Source: Caenorhabditis elegans (taxonomy: Eukaryota; Nematoda; Chromadorea; Rhabditida; Rhabditidae). Taken from it: a stretch of DNA of 64,000 bases. This document shows positions 21,891-33,019 of the stretch, piece by piece. Made by a program: the position numbers and the translations under genes. The notes under the pieces are model-generated. The model searched no databases and had not been told where the DNA came from. It was given only the letters and a program-made list of their open reading frames with translations. Position 1 is the stretch's first letter. Every line of letters begins with the position of its first letter. The stretch is from assembly GCF_000002985.6 (NCBI RefSeq), contig NC_003280.10:806001-870000 (forward strand), given 5' to 3'.

Positions 21891-22914
21891 ATGTCTCCCT
21901 ACCTGATTACCTTCCTTGCTTTTATTTCCTTCTTCACTCTTCTGAATTTATTTTTGTGGAGCAATGTACATTATCGACTTAATGGTAAGTTGAACCTTTA
22001 AAAAATAACTCTTTAAGAGAAAAGATTCCAGAACAATCGAAACTAGTCTCCTCTTTGGAGCCCAACGCCACTTTTCTGGATATTAAAAACAAAATCAACA
22101 ACTTACAACAAGTACCAAACACTTCAATTGAGTTCCAGGCTCTTTTCGCTGTAAGTCCTCTAACATGTTCGAACTCTGCACGTGTAATTTGTTGCAGAAA
22201 ATGAAAGCATATTCAACAGAACAAGTTGCTACTAGAAAACAAGTTTTACGACAAATCAGTCAAGCCAAAGAGTACTATTTGCTCTACGGAGCACTTGCTC
22301 CAGAGGTGTTCTGTCCTGAAAAAGTACGTGTTGGTACAGTTGGTGATGGAGGAAAATGGGTTTGCAATCCTGACAATTCTGTGTAAGTGGCTTGAAAGTT
22401 TCAAAAAAATTACCACTTCTTTTCAGATTGTTCTCTCTTGGACTCAATAATTATATTGGTTTTGAAGAATAATGGCAGACGCCGACTAAAAATCGGAACA
22501 TGTTGTACGGATTTGACGTGGTATGTATAACAATGGATCACCTGTTAGAACAATTAATTCTTTAAGGATGAACAGAACAGTGTAACTCTAGAAGCATACT
22601 CCAAAATTCGTGGAACCGCAATAAAAGCTAAGATTTCTCTGGAAACTGATATCTCACAGAGTGCTTATACAATTTCCGACCTTGCCAAGCACTTCAATTT
22701 ATCAAAAATTGAGATTCTAAAAATCGATATCGAAGGTGCAGAGCGGACTTGCTTGATACCATTCTTGAAGAACTACGAAGTTTGTCAAATCTACATTGAA
22801 ATACATGGGGGTGACACGGAACATGCTCAACTTCTACCTCAAATTGCTCATTTGAAATTTCGTCTCTTTTCTTATGAAGTCAATGGACTCAGTGATTTGG
22901 AACCACACCAGTAT
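21891..22914 (+). pseudogene. METTL24-like (Methyltransf_22) pseudogene, nonsense codon and lost 3' end
   Basis: Exons 21891-21984, 22032-22150, 22198-22382, 22427-22520, 22567-22914. It has a signal-anchor, then R-V-G-T-V-G-D-G-G-K-W-V-C-N-P and F-S-L-G-L-N-N-Y-I-G-F-E-E, the SAM-site region of this family. An in-frame TAA follows at 22470-22472 where relatives have a residue such as Gln. Downstream it still reads F-D-V-D-E-Q-N-S-V-T-L, I-E-I-L-K-I-D-I-E-G-A-E and C-Q-I-Y-I-E-I-H-G-G. At about 22915, inside the last exon, homology stops and unrelated sequence begins, so the C-terminus is missing. The intact relative in this window is at 43678-44654. Confidence 0.85.
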
Positions 22915-23406
22915 CCGACAAAAACCACACCAGCCCTGGTGAAAAAACACCCGAGGTCGGGCAGTAGAACATAGTGGTTTTCTCGAGGGATGATGTGGTT
23001 TTCGTCATTACTGGCATGGTTTACGCCAGTGCTGATGTGTTTTCTCTCCATCCAGTCAGCACTGAAAAAAACGGTGCTGGTGTGGTTTTTATCAGCGCTG
23101 GCGTGGTTTTGGGTTTTCGAAGAAAAATGGAAAAGGGTATTCACCCATGTTCACCTTTTCCCTAGAACCCTTCCTTACCCTACCGAATACCTAGACAGTC
23201 TCATCTTCATGATCCCTGGGTACCCCGTTGCTCGGCCCATTTTCACCCGTCGCCGAACTCGAACCCTCGTCGTTCTCGCAGTGATCGAGGCCTCTATAGA
23301 GGCCTCGATCACTGCGCCCCCGCAAATGAAAATTGCTTCGGAGCACTTTATTTCTCACTATCGCTCGAAAACACCCGAGAACGTCAGTCACAACACTGTT
23401 TTGTAG
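22915..23406. mobile_element. inserted sequence with 40-bp perfect palindrome and degenerate GTGGTTTT repeats
   Basis: Sits exactly where METTL24-like coding stops and ends where a DUF229 exon begins. Its left part begins AAAAACCACACCAGC and repeats that phrase in inverted form at about 23080-23105, with several TGTGGTTTT/GCCAGTGCTG units between. The right part contains a 40-bp perfect palindrome at 23277-23316. No transposase frame is present. It looks like a composite of short inverted-repeat elements. Confidence 0.6.
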
Positions 23407-24267
23407 ATCGTTCATTATTCTCATGGATATGGCCATCATCAATATCACATGATCTTGTCGATGGAATTGCGCGTGCAGACGACTATTTCGTGAAATACTT
23501 TGAAAAACATCATCATGTTCTCGATAATTCTTTTGTATTCTTCCTCGCAGATCACGGAATTCGTATGGGTAGTCATATATCATCCGAACTTGGCGCATTT
23601 GAACGTGATAACCCGTATTTATCAATTTTGGTGCCTAAAAAGTATCAACTCTGTTAGATATTCTAAAGGTTTGGTTGCAAGATCTTTTTCTGAAAACGTT
23701 TCGGCTTTCAGTATCAACCACAATCCGAGTATCTGAGTCGCGAAGTATTGCAAATTCCGAACGAGAAAGGAAACTCGTTGATTCGCCAACAACCAAGTTT
23801 TCCAAGAACGTGCGGCACTCTTCCGATTCCGGTACAATATTGCATTTGCCAAGTGGATCAGTTTAATGTTGAAGAGTAAGTGAATTACCTCATTTTAAAA
23901 CTCGATTCTTATTTTCAGTTTGGACTTGAGAAAATATCTCGGAAATAAGCTTCTTGACGAAAGCTTCAGCTTCACGAAAATTCACGAAAGCCTAGAAACC
24001 TCTAATTTCACCTCAGAGTGCGAGACATACAAGATGCTGAAGGCTACAAATCTAATTGAATATGGCTACTCTGGAGAGCGGAAGATGTATAGAATTTCAG
24101 TCAAGACAACTTACCCATTGTTAGCTCATTTTGAGACGATGATTGTGTTTAATGTTACAACTGACACCATTCAAGTGGGAAAAGTGGTGCGGCTTGACAC
24201 TTATGGGAGCACTACGGATTGTGTCAAAACATTCTGTGTTACTGCAAGGACGCAAACACATATCTAA
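23407..24267 (+). pseudogene. DUF229 (sulfatase-like) gene, 3' part only
   Basis: Frames on the plus strand match the C-terminal third of the DUF229 family (alkaline-phosphatase/sulfatase fold, usually secreted or membrane-anchored). From a possible acceptor at 23406 they read D-G-I-A-R-A-D-D-Y-F-V-K-Y-F and F-V-F-F-L-A-D-H-G-I-R-M-G, the D-H-G metal-site segment. The frame closes at a TAG (23655) unless a weak GTTAGA donor is used. Exons 23712-23875 and 23919-24267 give R-T-C-G-T-L-P-I-P-V-Q-Y-C-I-C-Q, a family hallmark, and a tail to the TAA at 24265. The segment between these parts seems deleted, and the N-terminal two thirds, with the nucleophile region, are absent. Confidence 0.75.
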
Positions 24268-24436
24268 ATAAGTTTCTGGCAATTTTCAAAATGATTTTAT
24301 GAATTAGTTTTTAATAAAGATTGTTTTTAATTCCCTCATTTCCTTGATCAGATTGACCAGTGATCAGACACCACACATGGCGGTTTTTTCAAAATGCGTT
24401 CAACTTCCCACGGTTTGGTCGCACTGTTTCTGTGGG

Positions 24437-24862
24437 CTGTATGTATATATATATATATATAAGGTATATACCGTATTTCCTCTATTAGTTTTGCATGCAA
24501 GACTAATTTTCAATAGACCCGTAGGGGTGCAAGACTAATAGAGGCTGCAAGACTAATTTTCGAAGATCCAATAGCTTTGAAAAATTGACCATTTACTGTC
24601 AAAAATTTGACTTGAAACAGTCTAAATCGTGCAAAATACATAGTTTTCCATTGCTTTATCAGTTATTTTAACACTTTAAAATTTAATTTAGCTAAAAAAT
24701 GACGAAATTGTTGAAGTTTTCACAAAATACTGCTGGTCTGGCAAGAATAGGGGTGCAAGACTAGTACCGTATTTCCTCTATTTGTCTTGCATGCAATACT
24801 AATAGTGGCTGCAAGACTAATTTTCGATTGACCCGTAGGGGTGCAAGACTATTAGAGGAAAC
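24437..24862. repeat. TA microsatellite and two diverged palindromic elements
   Basis: A TA run at about 24443-24460 is followed by two ~90-bp units (24470-24550 and 24766-24855). Both start ACCGTATTTCCTCTATT, contain TTGCATGCAA and share GACCCGTAGGGGTGCAAGAC, with GACTAAT on both arms. They are related to the palindrome at 9009-9040 and probably mark the ends of a short non-autonomous element with AT-rich filling between. Confidence 0.75.
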
Positions 24863-25102
24863 ACAATCAAAAGAAGATTCCACATGACATTAGAGGTGAG
24901 AAGGATTGAATAATAAAATGATCACATAAACCAGACATAGTTGGGGAAAAAATTAACCTGAGAGGAATAGAACACAAAGTAGGAACTTTCCTCAAGTTCG
25001 CAGAATAATGGAAAAGAGAGTTGACTATACAAGATTGAAAAAACTGCATCATTCATTTATACGTAATTTCAAAGAATGAGAAGATCAAGTTTGATAGAAG
25101 AG

Positions 25103-25871
25103 TCAATATATTCCAAATACACGGTTGACAACTTTTTCGAAGAAATTTTGGAACTTCCCAGGCTGAAAATATCTTTCAATCAATTAAAATATATAGTTTT
25201 TCCTACCGCAAAAACTCCAGCTTCCAGATTATAATTTCTTGCGAGCTCATCACGATCTCGAATGATTTTGCAAATCGAATCACTTGTGGACACTCCCTCG
25301 GTTCTCGTAGTCTCCAAAAATCTTCCAGCAGCTTTGTGCTCCGCATACATCTTTTCCATCAGTAGTTTGATATGGGATAGCGTCGTGGGCTATGAAGTCG
25401 ATCTGGAAGAAAGTTTAGTGAAGTTGCCTGCTCAGAAGGGTACCTTCATCTCTTCCAAAAAGTCCACGCTGACTTCCCAAGGAGCATCTTTGAGCACCTC
25501 ATCCACATATCTACATTGTCTCACAGATTCGTATCTTTCGTTTTCCGATTGCACAGTCGGACCTTTGAATTTCAAAGTGTTTTCGTCGGAGCACACGCCA
25601 ACAATCAGATAAACCATCGGAAACATTTGCTTGATTTGCAAGAGCTGCTTGGCATGACCGTAGTGGAACATATCATAGATTCCATCAGCGTAGACACGGA
25701 TCGGGCGACTTGCTGTGAAAGTATAGCTGTGAGAAATTAGAGGGAAACTATAAACTTACACAATCCATTTCTGGCATTTTCCATGGAGATTTTCTCGGAA
25801 TAATCAATCAAGTTTCGTTTTGCAATAACAGTAGAATCATCAGTCAACGGAGCAGGCTGGAGGAACGGCAT
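25103..25871 (-). pseudogene. choline-phosphate cytidylyltransferase (PCYT1-like) paralogue with exon 3 frameshift
   Basis: Four exons on the complement: 25871-25760, 25712-25444, 25402-25207, 25162-25103. The product carries the cytidylyltransferase core: [13 protein letters not shown] at residues 54-57 (CTP-binding HxGH), [15 protein letters not shown] and D-F-I-A-H-D-A-I-P-Y. The enzyme family makes CDP-choline from CTP and phosphocholine in phosphatidylcholine synthesis. Right after I-P-Y the frame is lost; the next frame continues K-A-A-G-R-F-L-E-T-T-R-T-E-G-V-S-T-S-D, so several codons and the frame were deleted near 25365. The long amphipathic membrane-sensing helix and phosphorylated tail of true PCYT1 are absent. 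It may be a pseudogene, or there may be a sequencing error at that point. Confidence 0.8.
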
Positions 25872-26579
25872 CACAAGAATCAGGAAGTGAACAATTTTAA
25901 TCTACTTGTAGTCTAATTAATCGTGCTTCCACGTGAGTTTTACGTACTTTTTGTGGTTTGTTTATTTAGTTTGTTTATTGACTTTCAGCAAATGTCGTTC
26001 TTCATTCAAATCTAAGACTAGCCATTGTTTCTGGCAGTTGGGAGCAATTTGTTGGCATAGGATTATGTGTGAAAAGTCAGGGAAGGAATATTAAAACTTT
26101 TAATTTTTAGCTAGAAATGTAGGGGTGTTCTGCTTCTCGACTGTATTATATTAATTAATTGCTCATCAAATTTATGTGGATACGTGTTCTTTTAATTGGA
26201 GCTGATTTTATTCCTTGAAAAAAGTTATTTTTTGATACGCGAACAAATTTTCTACAGTTCTTTGAGTATACGCCTTAAAACATATTACATTTATTATTGG
26301 TTAGTCGTTGGTCTAAAATTTAATAAAGATTATTTTGTGGGGAGAATTTATATGGTTCGGATAATGAAAATTGGATAGAGTTAATTTTGGTTTCTGAGAA
26401 CTTTGACATTACACCAGACAGAGCGCTCAGCAGTTGGGTACAGTGTCTGGTGAAGAGACCTGTAAGCGTCGGAGGTCCGTTTTAGTAGATTTGTCAGCTT
26501 AATTGAACTGCAGATAATACTGGCTTTTCAAATAATATTTTCCAGACCAAACCATTTAAAGATTCAAAAAGCCCATTTC
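25872..26579. other. intergenic with a promoter-like fragment of the 36.7-kb family
   Basis: At about 26110-26200 the complement matches the 5' region at 36990-37100: AAAAGAACACG, ATCCACAT and GAACACCCCT in the same order and spacing. No coding part follows, so it is a detached promoter piece. The rest shows nothing. Confidence 0.5.
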
Positions 26580-26584
26580 AAACA

Positions 26585-27330
26585 CAAAAAAACAAAAAAA
26601 TATTGCATTTATTCGCAAACACAAAATTTTAGTTCATACTATTGTTTCCACTGGTACTCCTTGAAACATACGAATTGACGGTTGAAGAGCAAACTAACTG
26701 GCAAGTACGAACCATTGCTGACTAGTGCAGCCGGCTCGAAGTTGATCCAACATCGCCTACTATCAAAACATCAGGCCCATTGTGAAATCTTTTTTAGGAG
26801 CACTGTTTCTCACAAAGTTGATGGCGGGGCAGTATATCAGCAACAGACGGAGCATTGTTGAGCATAATCTGCATTTCGACCATGTCTGTCATGTGCAGTC
26901 GACAGAGACCTGTTGCCTTCTCGTAGTTGATACAGCATGTGTTATGCCTAAGCTTGGAGCTCAGGGTGCCGACACTTTTGTTGGAGCACTGATGACAGGC
27001 GGGCAGCAGCAGCAGATGGAGCACTGCCGGAGAGCATCTGGAGGCATTGCGTTGAGTAGAGGAGAATTGCTTCTCTCGAAGTAGACTGACTGATTTTTCA
27101 ACTGATTTCTCCACTATTTATGCCATTTCCAACGTGTCACGGATTGTTTTAAAATTGGAACAGGTCAGACATAATCCTAAATATTCTTGTTTTTTTTTGA
27201 ATAGTCACGTAATTGAGTCAATGGAAAATTGTTTTGTTGAGTGAGAACTCAGCAGTGTAGGCAGGTAGCAATTAAGTAGGAACGTGTACGTGTAGGCTAG
27301 AGGTAGGCATCGTAGGAAGGCAAATTGACA
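26585..27330 (-). pseudogene. three-copy gene-like element, copy 1
   Basis: Related to 30605-31300 and 33020-33740. On the complement the order is: promoter-like ACGTGTC and TATA-type sequence, a short Ser/Arg-rich stretch, M-L-N-N-A-P-S-V-A-D-I-L-P-R-H-Q-L, E-K-Q-C-S, stop TAA, and then, still in the same frame in the other copies, F-H-N-G-P-D-V-L-I-V-D-D-V-G and a tail ending near a poly(A)-rich 3' end. In this copy the tail is also frameshifted. The L-N-N-A-P start resembles the short frame at 36745-36978. I know no function for this family. Confidence 0.55.
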
Positions 27331-27372
27331 TGAGTTGATTCATATAAGCGATTTCTCCTGTAATTTGTGATT

Positions 27373-27540
27373 GCCGGAATCCAACCGTTTTTGAAAAATT
27401 CAACCCATTTTATTGCAATTTCTCATGAATTCGAATATTTTTAAGGAAATCTAATGTCTAAATACTCAACAGGGGGTTTTGTTGATTGTGCAGACAAGTT
27501 GAATCAAATTGAGAGCAGTGTTATCATGAGAACTAGTTTT
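27373..27540 (-). pseudogene. fragment of a VOMI gene
   Basis: About 60 bases (27481-27537) nearly match 32241-32300 inside the VOMI gene, including the string GAGAGCAGTGTTATCATGAG. The bases just before it (27373-27480) match 31308-31390. Together with copy 1 of the three-copy element this shows that a block [element + VOMI gene] was duplicated and most of the VOMI gene then deleted here. Confidence 0.75.
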
Positions 27541-27606
27541 AAATGTTTTTTCCTGCTTCTGCATTAGACGCTTTGTGTTCAAAAAGATAAATATTCACAG
27601 GTTTAT

Positions 27607-29270
27607 TTAAACATGTATTTTGGAAATAAAAGTATTTAAAACTCTTTGAACGGCACGAACACCAACAGTAGGTGATCTATAAACCGTGTTCATCTCTTCC
27701 TCTGTGAGTTTCCCATTTTTCTTTACATTTTTCTGCGAATAATTCCATCTGTATTCGGATGACAGGTGATCCTTGTTCCAGTTCTCTCCATACTCAGCCT
27801 CTTCACTAAGACGTTTTCAGCAAAAAACATACCAAAATTTTCTCAAGAGGAGTGCAGGAGAACCAGAAAATATGCCCATGAAGATCCGCCGCACTCCATG
27901 GATCGTAGATATGGTAGTTGTACTTGTATTTCCTACCATCAGCTGAAAATTAATAATATTTTGCACTGTCAATGTGCTGATGCACCGAAAGGATAAATGT
28001 AATAACGTCCTGCGATTGCAATCGTGATTCAAAAAATATGTTCATAATGACATGTAGTATCAAGCTCATTCAACAAAAACTTACTGCCAAGTCCTCCAAC
28101 CCAATGATGTGTGAGGGTTCCAATCTCCATTCCATCATACATCAAAAATAAATCAATTGGGTACTCGGACCATTGTTTTGGACGCATAGTAATCTCCAGG
28201 GAGTCATCAATCTGAATGTATCAATTTACTTCCAAATATATACTGTTCTGAAGACTTACCAATCCAAGCATTCGCCAAGCTTCAAGACTAGACGGATTCC
28301 AGTAGCTCTGCAGCAATTTCACATAGTCTGGATTGTACTCGTTTGCGAAAATCGATATATCCATGTCGGTGGTGTGCGGAATGACAGAGCACTCACGGCA
28401 CCAGCCGAGAAATGTTCCGCCGTTGAGAAATGGGTACATGTTGAACTCAATCAGCTCGTGGTAAGGGAAACCTGCAAAGGATTGTATAAGGTTTGTCTCA
28501 TCTAAAGTTCCTGACATTTTACAGGTCCGATGCAATTACTTACATAAGTGATATTCCTTGAAACTTTCAAGTTCAAACAATCGACAAACTTCGAGCGCTT
28601 CCAAAACTCTGAGAACTGTTAAACATTTGTCGGAATTTCTATGCTACCAATCCAGTGAGTTTGTAACTTTCTAGAAAATGCGAAATATTCCGTACGGAAC
28701 AATACTATAAACTACTTTGGGATCAATCTCCGAGGATTGGCTTCAAAATCCAAATAATCTTTGTCTGGGTCGTTCTTGTAGTAAATGGTGTCCAGTTTTA
28801 AATGTCGGATATTCATATGGAAGTGTCTCGAATTCACAGCAACCTGGAAAGAACAAGATAAAAAGTTGTTTGAGGCGTTCATTGTACCTTTATCTTATTC
28901 TTGGAACTCCATCTACAATCGTTATTCTCCAACAATTTTAGAAAATCGATATCAATAATCAAAAATGTTGCTGGTAGCTTTATCTGGTTCAAGATACGAA
29001 TGCATGATCGATGCTGAAAAAAAGTATGTAATCATTTGGGAATTCTGAAAAATTGACTCACGTAAACTGGTATCCGAGCATAGTTTGGAACTAGTGTCAC
29101 ATTTTGCATGTTGAGATATCTCCCGTATTCAGGTTTTCTGGGTTTTTGTAAACAAAGGAATATAACTAGAATCAGCAAATGAAATAAGAGCAATAAGTGC
29201 ATTTTGCGTCGAAAAATCCTAAAATATAATTTGTAATAAGCTGAAAAGCGTTAAAAACTCACATTTTCAT
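27607..29270 (-). CDS. fukutin/LicD-like protein, 9 exons, 372 aa
   Basis: Exons on the complement: 29270-29263, 29218-29062, 29013-28888, 28843-28716, 28608-28544, 28471-28260, 28211-28085, 27942-27833, 27792-27607; the sum is divisible by three. A tiny first exon leads into a signal-anchor ([15 protein letters not shown]). The LicD-type core reads [12 protein letters not shown] (about residues 178-189), [13 protein letters not shown] with the D-x-D, and later Y-D-P-W and Y-G-E-N-W. Fukutin and FKRP transfer ribitol-phosphate to alpha-dystroglycan; LicD transfers phosphocholine. In worms the acceptor is unknown. The last intron is only 40 bases and exon 5 borders are the least certain. A phosphocholine gene paralogue lies 1.7 kb downstream. 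Confidence 0.9.
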
Positions 29271-30600
29271 ACTTCAAGACTGGTGGGAAACAGTTAAAAA
29301 ACTTGAAACCTGGTTCAACAAATCTGAAAGACACGAAAAAGAGGTACGCCCGTAGTACACATGACACATCTCATAGGGTCACGTATACGCTTATTAATAA
29401 GAATTTTTGCGACCCCTTTAGTTTTTTACGTCAAGTGCAACATTAAAAAATTGTTGTTTTTTTTTTGAAAATTATAAATATTTAAAAAAAAACGTTTCCG
29501 AGTTTTTTTCCAACCCATTCCGGATGATTTCCGGATCGGAAATTTTTGTGTGAAGTTTGATTTGAAAAGTACAACAGATTCTTAGCAACGGATATATTTT
29601 TCATCAAATAATTAATTCACTTGCGAATACAATTTTGCCAGACTCAACAATTACTTAAACCGACACAAAACGTTTCAGCTTTCATAATCAAACTTTTTAT
29701 ATAATTTAGATAACTTTTAAGACAATTTTAGACAATCGATTTCAACTTTTATATAATTGCATAGTCTTCTTCACCATTCATATGTTGTGTTACGGTTCTG
29801 AATAAAAAAGTTTTTCTTAGTTGTAATTACTTGATCGTAATAATAAATTACTTTCAAGTTAGCCAACATATTTTTTCTCAGATTATGATAACTCGCAAAA
29901 TCGGCGCCACTTCTCAACCAACTGTTTCTCATTTCTAACTGTCATCTACAAAAGTGGCGAAAATTGGTTAAAGTTGGCCAAAGGCGGTCATATGTGGAAG
30001 CGTTTTTACTCTCTAAACAACTAAAAATTGTGTGTGAGAGTTGACAAAAAATTGCAAAAGTTGGCTGAGAAGTGGGTAAAGTTGGCAAGAAAGTAGAAAA
30101 AGTTGGTTGGAAAGTGGTTCATATCTCAAAAAAAACGCCAACATTATTTCATCGCATTTTTTCGAATTTCAAAAAATAATATTGTTTCGTTTTTTGTAAT
30201 TTTCAAATTTCGATTGTCTCTGAATGTTCGATTGGTGCCTGATGACTAAACCTATAATCGCCGGTGGTCTAATTTTAGACCATTCGTCAGTACTAATTTC
30301 CAGGTAAAAATTTATTATCAGACACACATCGGTCTTCCGCCCAGATAAACCGCAGATTCAGACTCAAAAATAAACGCCGTACAGAAAACACTTTGTTCAC
30401 TTCTACAAAAATGTCTAGATTAAAAATAATACGGAGGAACCCACCTGGACTCTGAAAAACCCTAACGACGAAGCTTTGTATTAGCTGCTGTTTCAAACTC
30501 CAAAAAACTTTTTAAACTTCAGATAATACTGATTTTTTTAAATGAAAATTTCCTGATTCACAACGGTCCGGAAATCGAAGCAACTTACAGAAAAGTCCAA
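29271..30600. other. intergenic, no gene seen
   Basis: AT-rich. About 29930-30120 contains irregular repeats of AAAGTTGG/AAGTGG phrases. No coding signal. Confidence 0.55.
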
Positions 30601-30604
30601 GATG

Positions 30605-31300
30605 TCATTTCAAACACAAAACAATTATTCACAAAATTGCATTTATTCGCAATAACAAAATATAGTTCACACTATTTTTTCCACTGGTACTCCTTGAAGC
30701 ATACGCATTGTTGGTTGAAGAGCAAGACGAGCTGGCAAGAACGAATCATTACTGATCAAGACTAGTGGTGCCGGCTCACTCCTCGCATTTGATCCAACAT
30801 CGTCTACTATCAAAACATCAGGCCCATTATGAAATCTCTTGTAGGAGCACTGTTCTTCACGAAGTTGATAATGGGGGCAGTATATCAGCAACAGACGGAG
30901 CATTGTTGAGCATCATCTGCATTTCGACCATGTTTGTCATGTGCACTCGGCATAGACCTGTTGCCTTCTCTTAGTTAATACAGCATGCATTATGCCTAAG
31001 CTCAGAGCTCAGGGTGGGCGGGCAGCAACAGCAGACGGAGCTTTGTCGGAGAGCATCTGGAGGCATTGCGTTGAGTAGAGGAGAATTGCTTCTCTCGAAG
31101 TAGACTGACTGATTTTTAAATTGATTTCCCCACTATTTATGCCATTTCCAACGTGTCACGGATTGTTTTAAAATTGGAACAGGTCAGACATTATCATGAA
31201 TATTCTTTGTTTTTTTTGAATAATCACGTAATTGACTTAATGGAGAATTGTTATGTTGAGTGAGAACTCAGCAGTGTAGGCAGGTAGAAATGAAGTAGGC
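30605..31300 (-). pseudogene. three-copy gene-like element, copy 2
   Basis: Best-preserved tail of the three. A frame of 78 codons runs M-L-R-L-L-L-I-Y-C-P, Y-K-R-F-H-N-G-P-D-V-L-I-V-D-D-V-G, then a 3' part ending V-P-V-E-K-I-V, stop at 30667. Here the stop seen in copies 1 and 3 (TAA) reads TAC, but one extra base upstream (CTGCCCCC versus CTGCCAC) separates this frame from the L-N-N-A-P-S start. Each copy is thus broken at a different place, which argues that the family is decaying or that the apparent protein is not what is conserved. Confidence 0.55.
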
Positions 31301-31808
31301 ACGACCGTCTTTGAAAAATTCAACTCGCTTTATTGCAATCTTGCTTGCATTCGTGTACTTTCAAGGACTTGGCAGGGGGGTTTTTGAAGTATTTTTAAAA
31401 AATATTCAACTGAATCAAACATGCTTGTAAACTGGGAAAATATTCACGAAACAGTTCTACAGCCACTTGTCAGTAGCTTTTTGAAATCCGTATGAAATTC
31501 AAACGAGGAGTTTGTGATTAGTATTTGTAGTCGGAATCGAGCTTAATGATTATTATTTTTGAACAGCTGGTGTCCCACGACTGCGTGGAGCAAGAAAGAG
31601 GACGTTACAAAGCAACATGGAAAAACCATTGAGAATAATAAGAAAATTAAATGTCGAGCGACTTCTGGTACATTGTAAATTCAAAATTGCTTTACAGCTA
31701 CAATATAAATGCAGCTTATGATTACCATTTTTTATTCTAGTCGAAGGTGAATAGTATTGGCACAAAGCTTTCTTATTCAAAAATAGAAGTTCAAGTTCAA
31801 ATAGGCAA

Positions 31809-32470
31809 TCAGGTGACGTCTGTGAAATCACACCACTGCAAATCGACGTTGTTGAGACCAGTGTCATCGGCTAATCCTTGATTCGGTTCAATTTGGACTC
31901 TGATTCCACAGACAACTTGCCCAAGCGGACAGAATTGATCGTCGTTCCATTTTCCGTTTTCGCGTGGGATATCATCTAAAATTCGAAATTTAAAATGCAA
32001 TTACTTCTATTTAAATTGAATTTGCTACCTTTAATCAATTTCAAATTGTTTCTTGATCCATCTGGTTTTCCACAATAAGCGGCAAAGTTGTTGGCACCAG
32101 TACCATCACCGGAACTTGAAGTATCTGATTGAAGAGCAAATCCAATCACGTAGTCTCCATCTGAGCAGTAATGAAAACTAATTTGCCAAACTCCAAATGG
32201 TCCATCAGCTCCTATTATATGAGTTATATTATCGAAATGTTGATTGTGATGCTTGCAGACAAATTGAATCGCATTGAGAGCAGTGTTATCATGAGAAATT
32301 GCTGCATCATACTTGATCCTCATTCCATGAACAAATGATACCGACGGACAACTTTCCACTTTACTCCAGAAACCCCAATTGCTGAGACTTGGGGATTTGA
32401 TGACGGTGGGTGGAGAAAGAGCAGTGATCCATAACAGGAGAGAAGCCAAGATGACGACGGTGCAAAACAT
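31809..32470 (-). CDS. VOMI (vitelline membrane outer layer protein I) family, 2 exons, 202 aa
   Basis: Exons 32470-32029 and 31975-31809 on the complement. It has a signal peptide from the ATG at 32470, then three repeats of the VMO1 beta-prism signature: W-G-F-W-S-K-V-E-S-C-P with H-G-M-R-I-K-Y; G-P-F-G-V-W-Q-I-S-F-H-Y-C with V-I-G-F-A-L-Q; and Q-F-C-P-L-G-Q-V-V-C-G-I-R-V-Q-I-E, each followed by the N-x-x-x-x-x-C segment. The first described member is a hen egg vitelline membrane protein; worm members are secreted and uncharacterised. Complete length for the family. A longer paralogue with added repeats is at 57565-60901. Confidence 0.95.
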
Positions 32471-33015
32471 TGGATGTTTGGTAGGTAGATGTCTTTGAGA
32501 TGTGAATGCAAACGGAAAAAATCGCAATGAATATACAATATACAATTTTCTATTGAGCCACTCGTATTAAAAATTGCCAATTTGAAAATGGAGCAGGAAA
32601 ATTTCCAAATCATATAATATGAGTTGGAATTGAATAATTTTGATGTGGAAAGTGAGCTCTACTTAAGCTTGATGAATATTGAAGCCATGCAAAGCTTGAT
32701 CTGAAAATATAGATTTAGACAACTCACACATTTGATATTGTTCATAGCAATTATTACTTCAGACACAATGTTCTTGGCAAATGATAAAGTATTCAATAGC
32801 TGAAAATATATCCATCGGAAACAGTCTGCTACATTTTAACAAAAACATTAATTGATTTGAAATTTGGATCAAATTAAGAACTTCCAAATCATTGAAGTTA
32901 ATTTTTATGTGGTAACGTGAGTTCTTAATAATTTATTTGTTTTGATTTTTTCCAGTTTACGGGAACAGCTTTTCAAAGTCTCGTTTAAAAATATCACTCG
33001 GATTTTGTCAAGTCC
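32471..33015. other. intergenic, no gene seen
   Basis: Upstream region of the VOMI gene up to the third gene-like element. Nothing supportable. Confidence 0.5.
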
Positions 33016-33019
33016 AATG

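Noticed and set aside
24867-25052. Extra C-terminal exon for the cytidylyltransferase paralogue
   Set aside because: It lies beyond an in-frame TGA at 25103-25105 and shows no similarity to PCYT1 tails.
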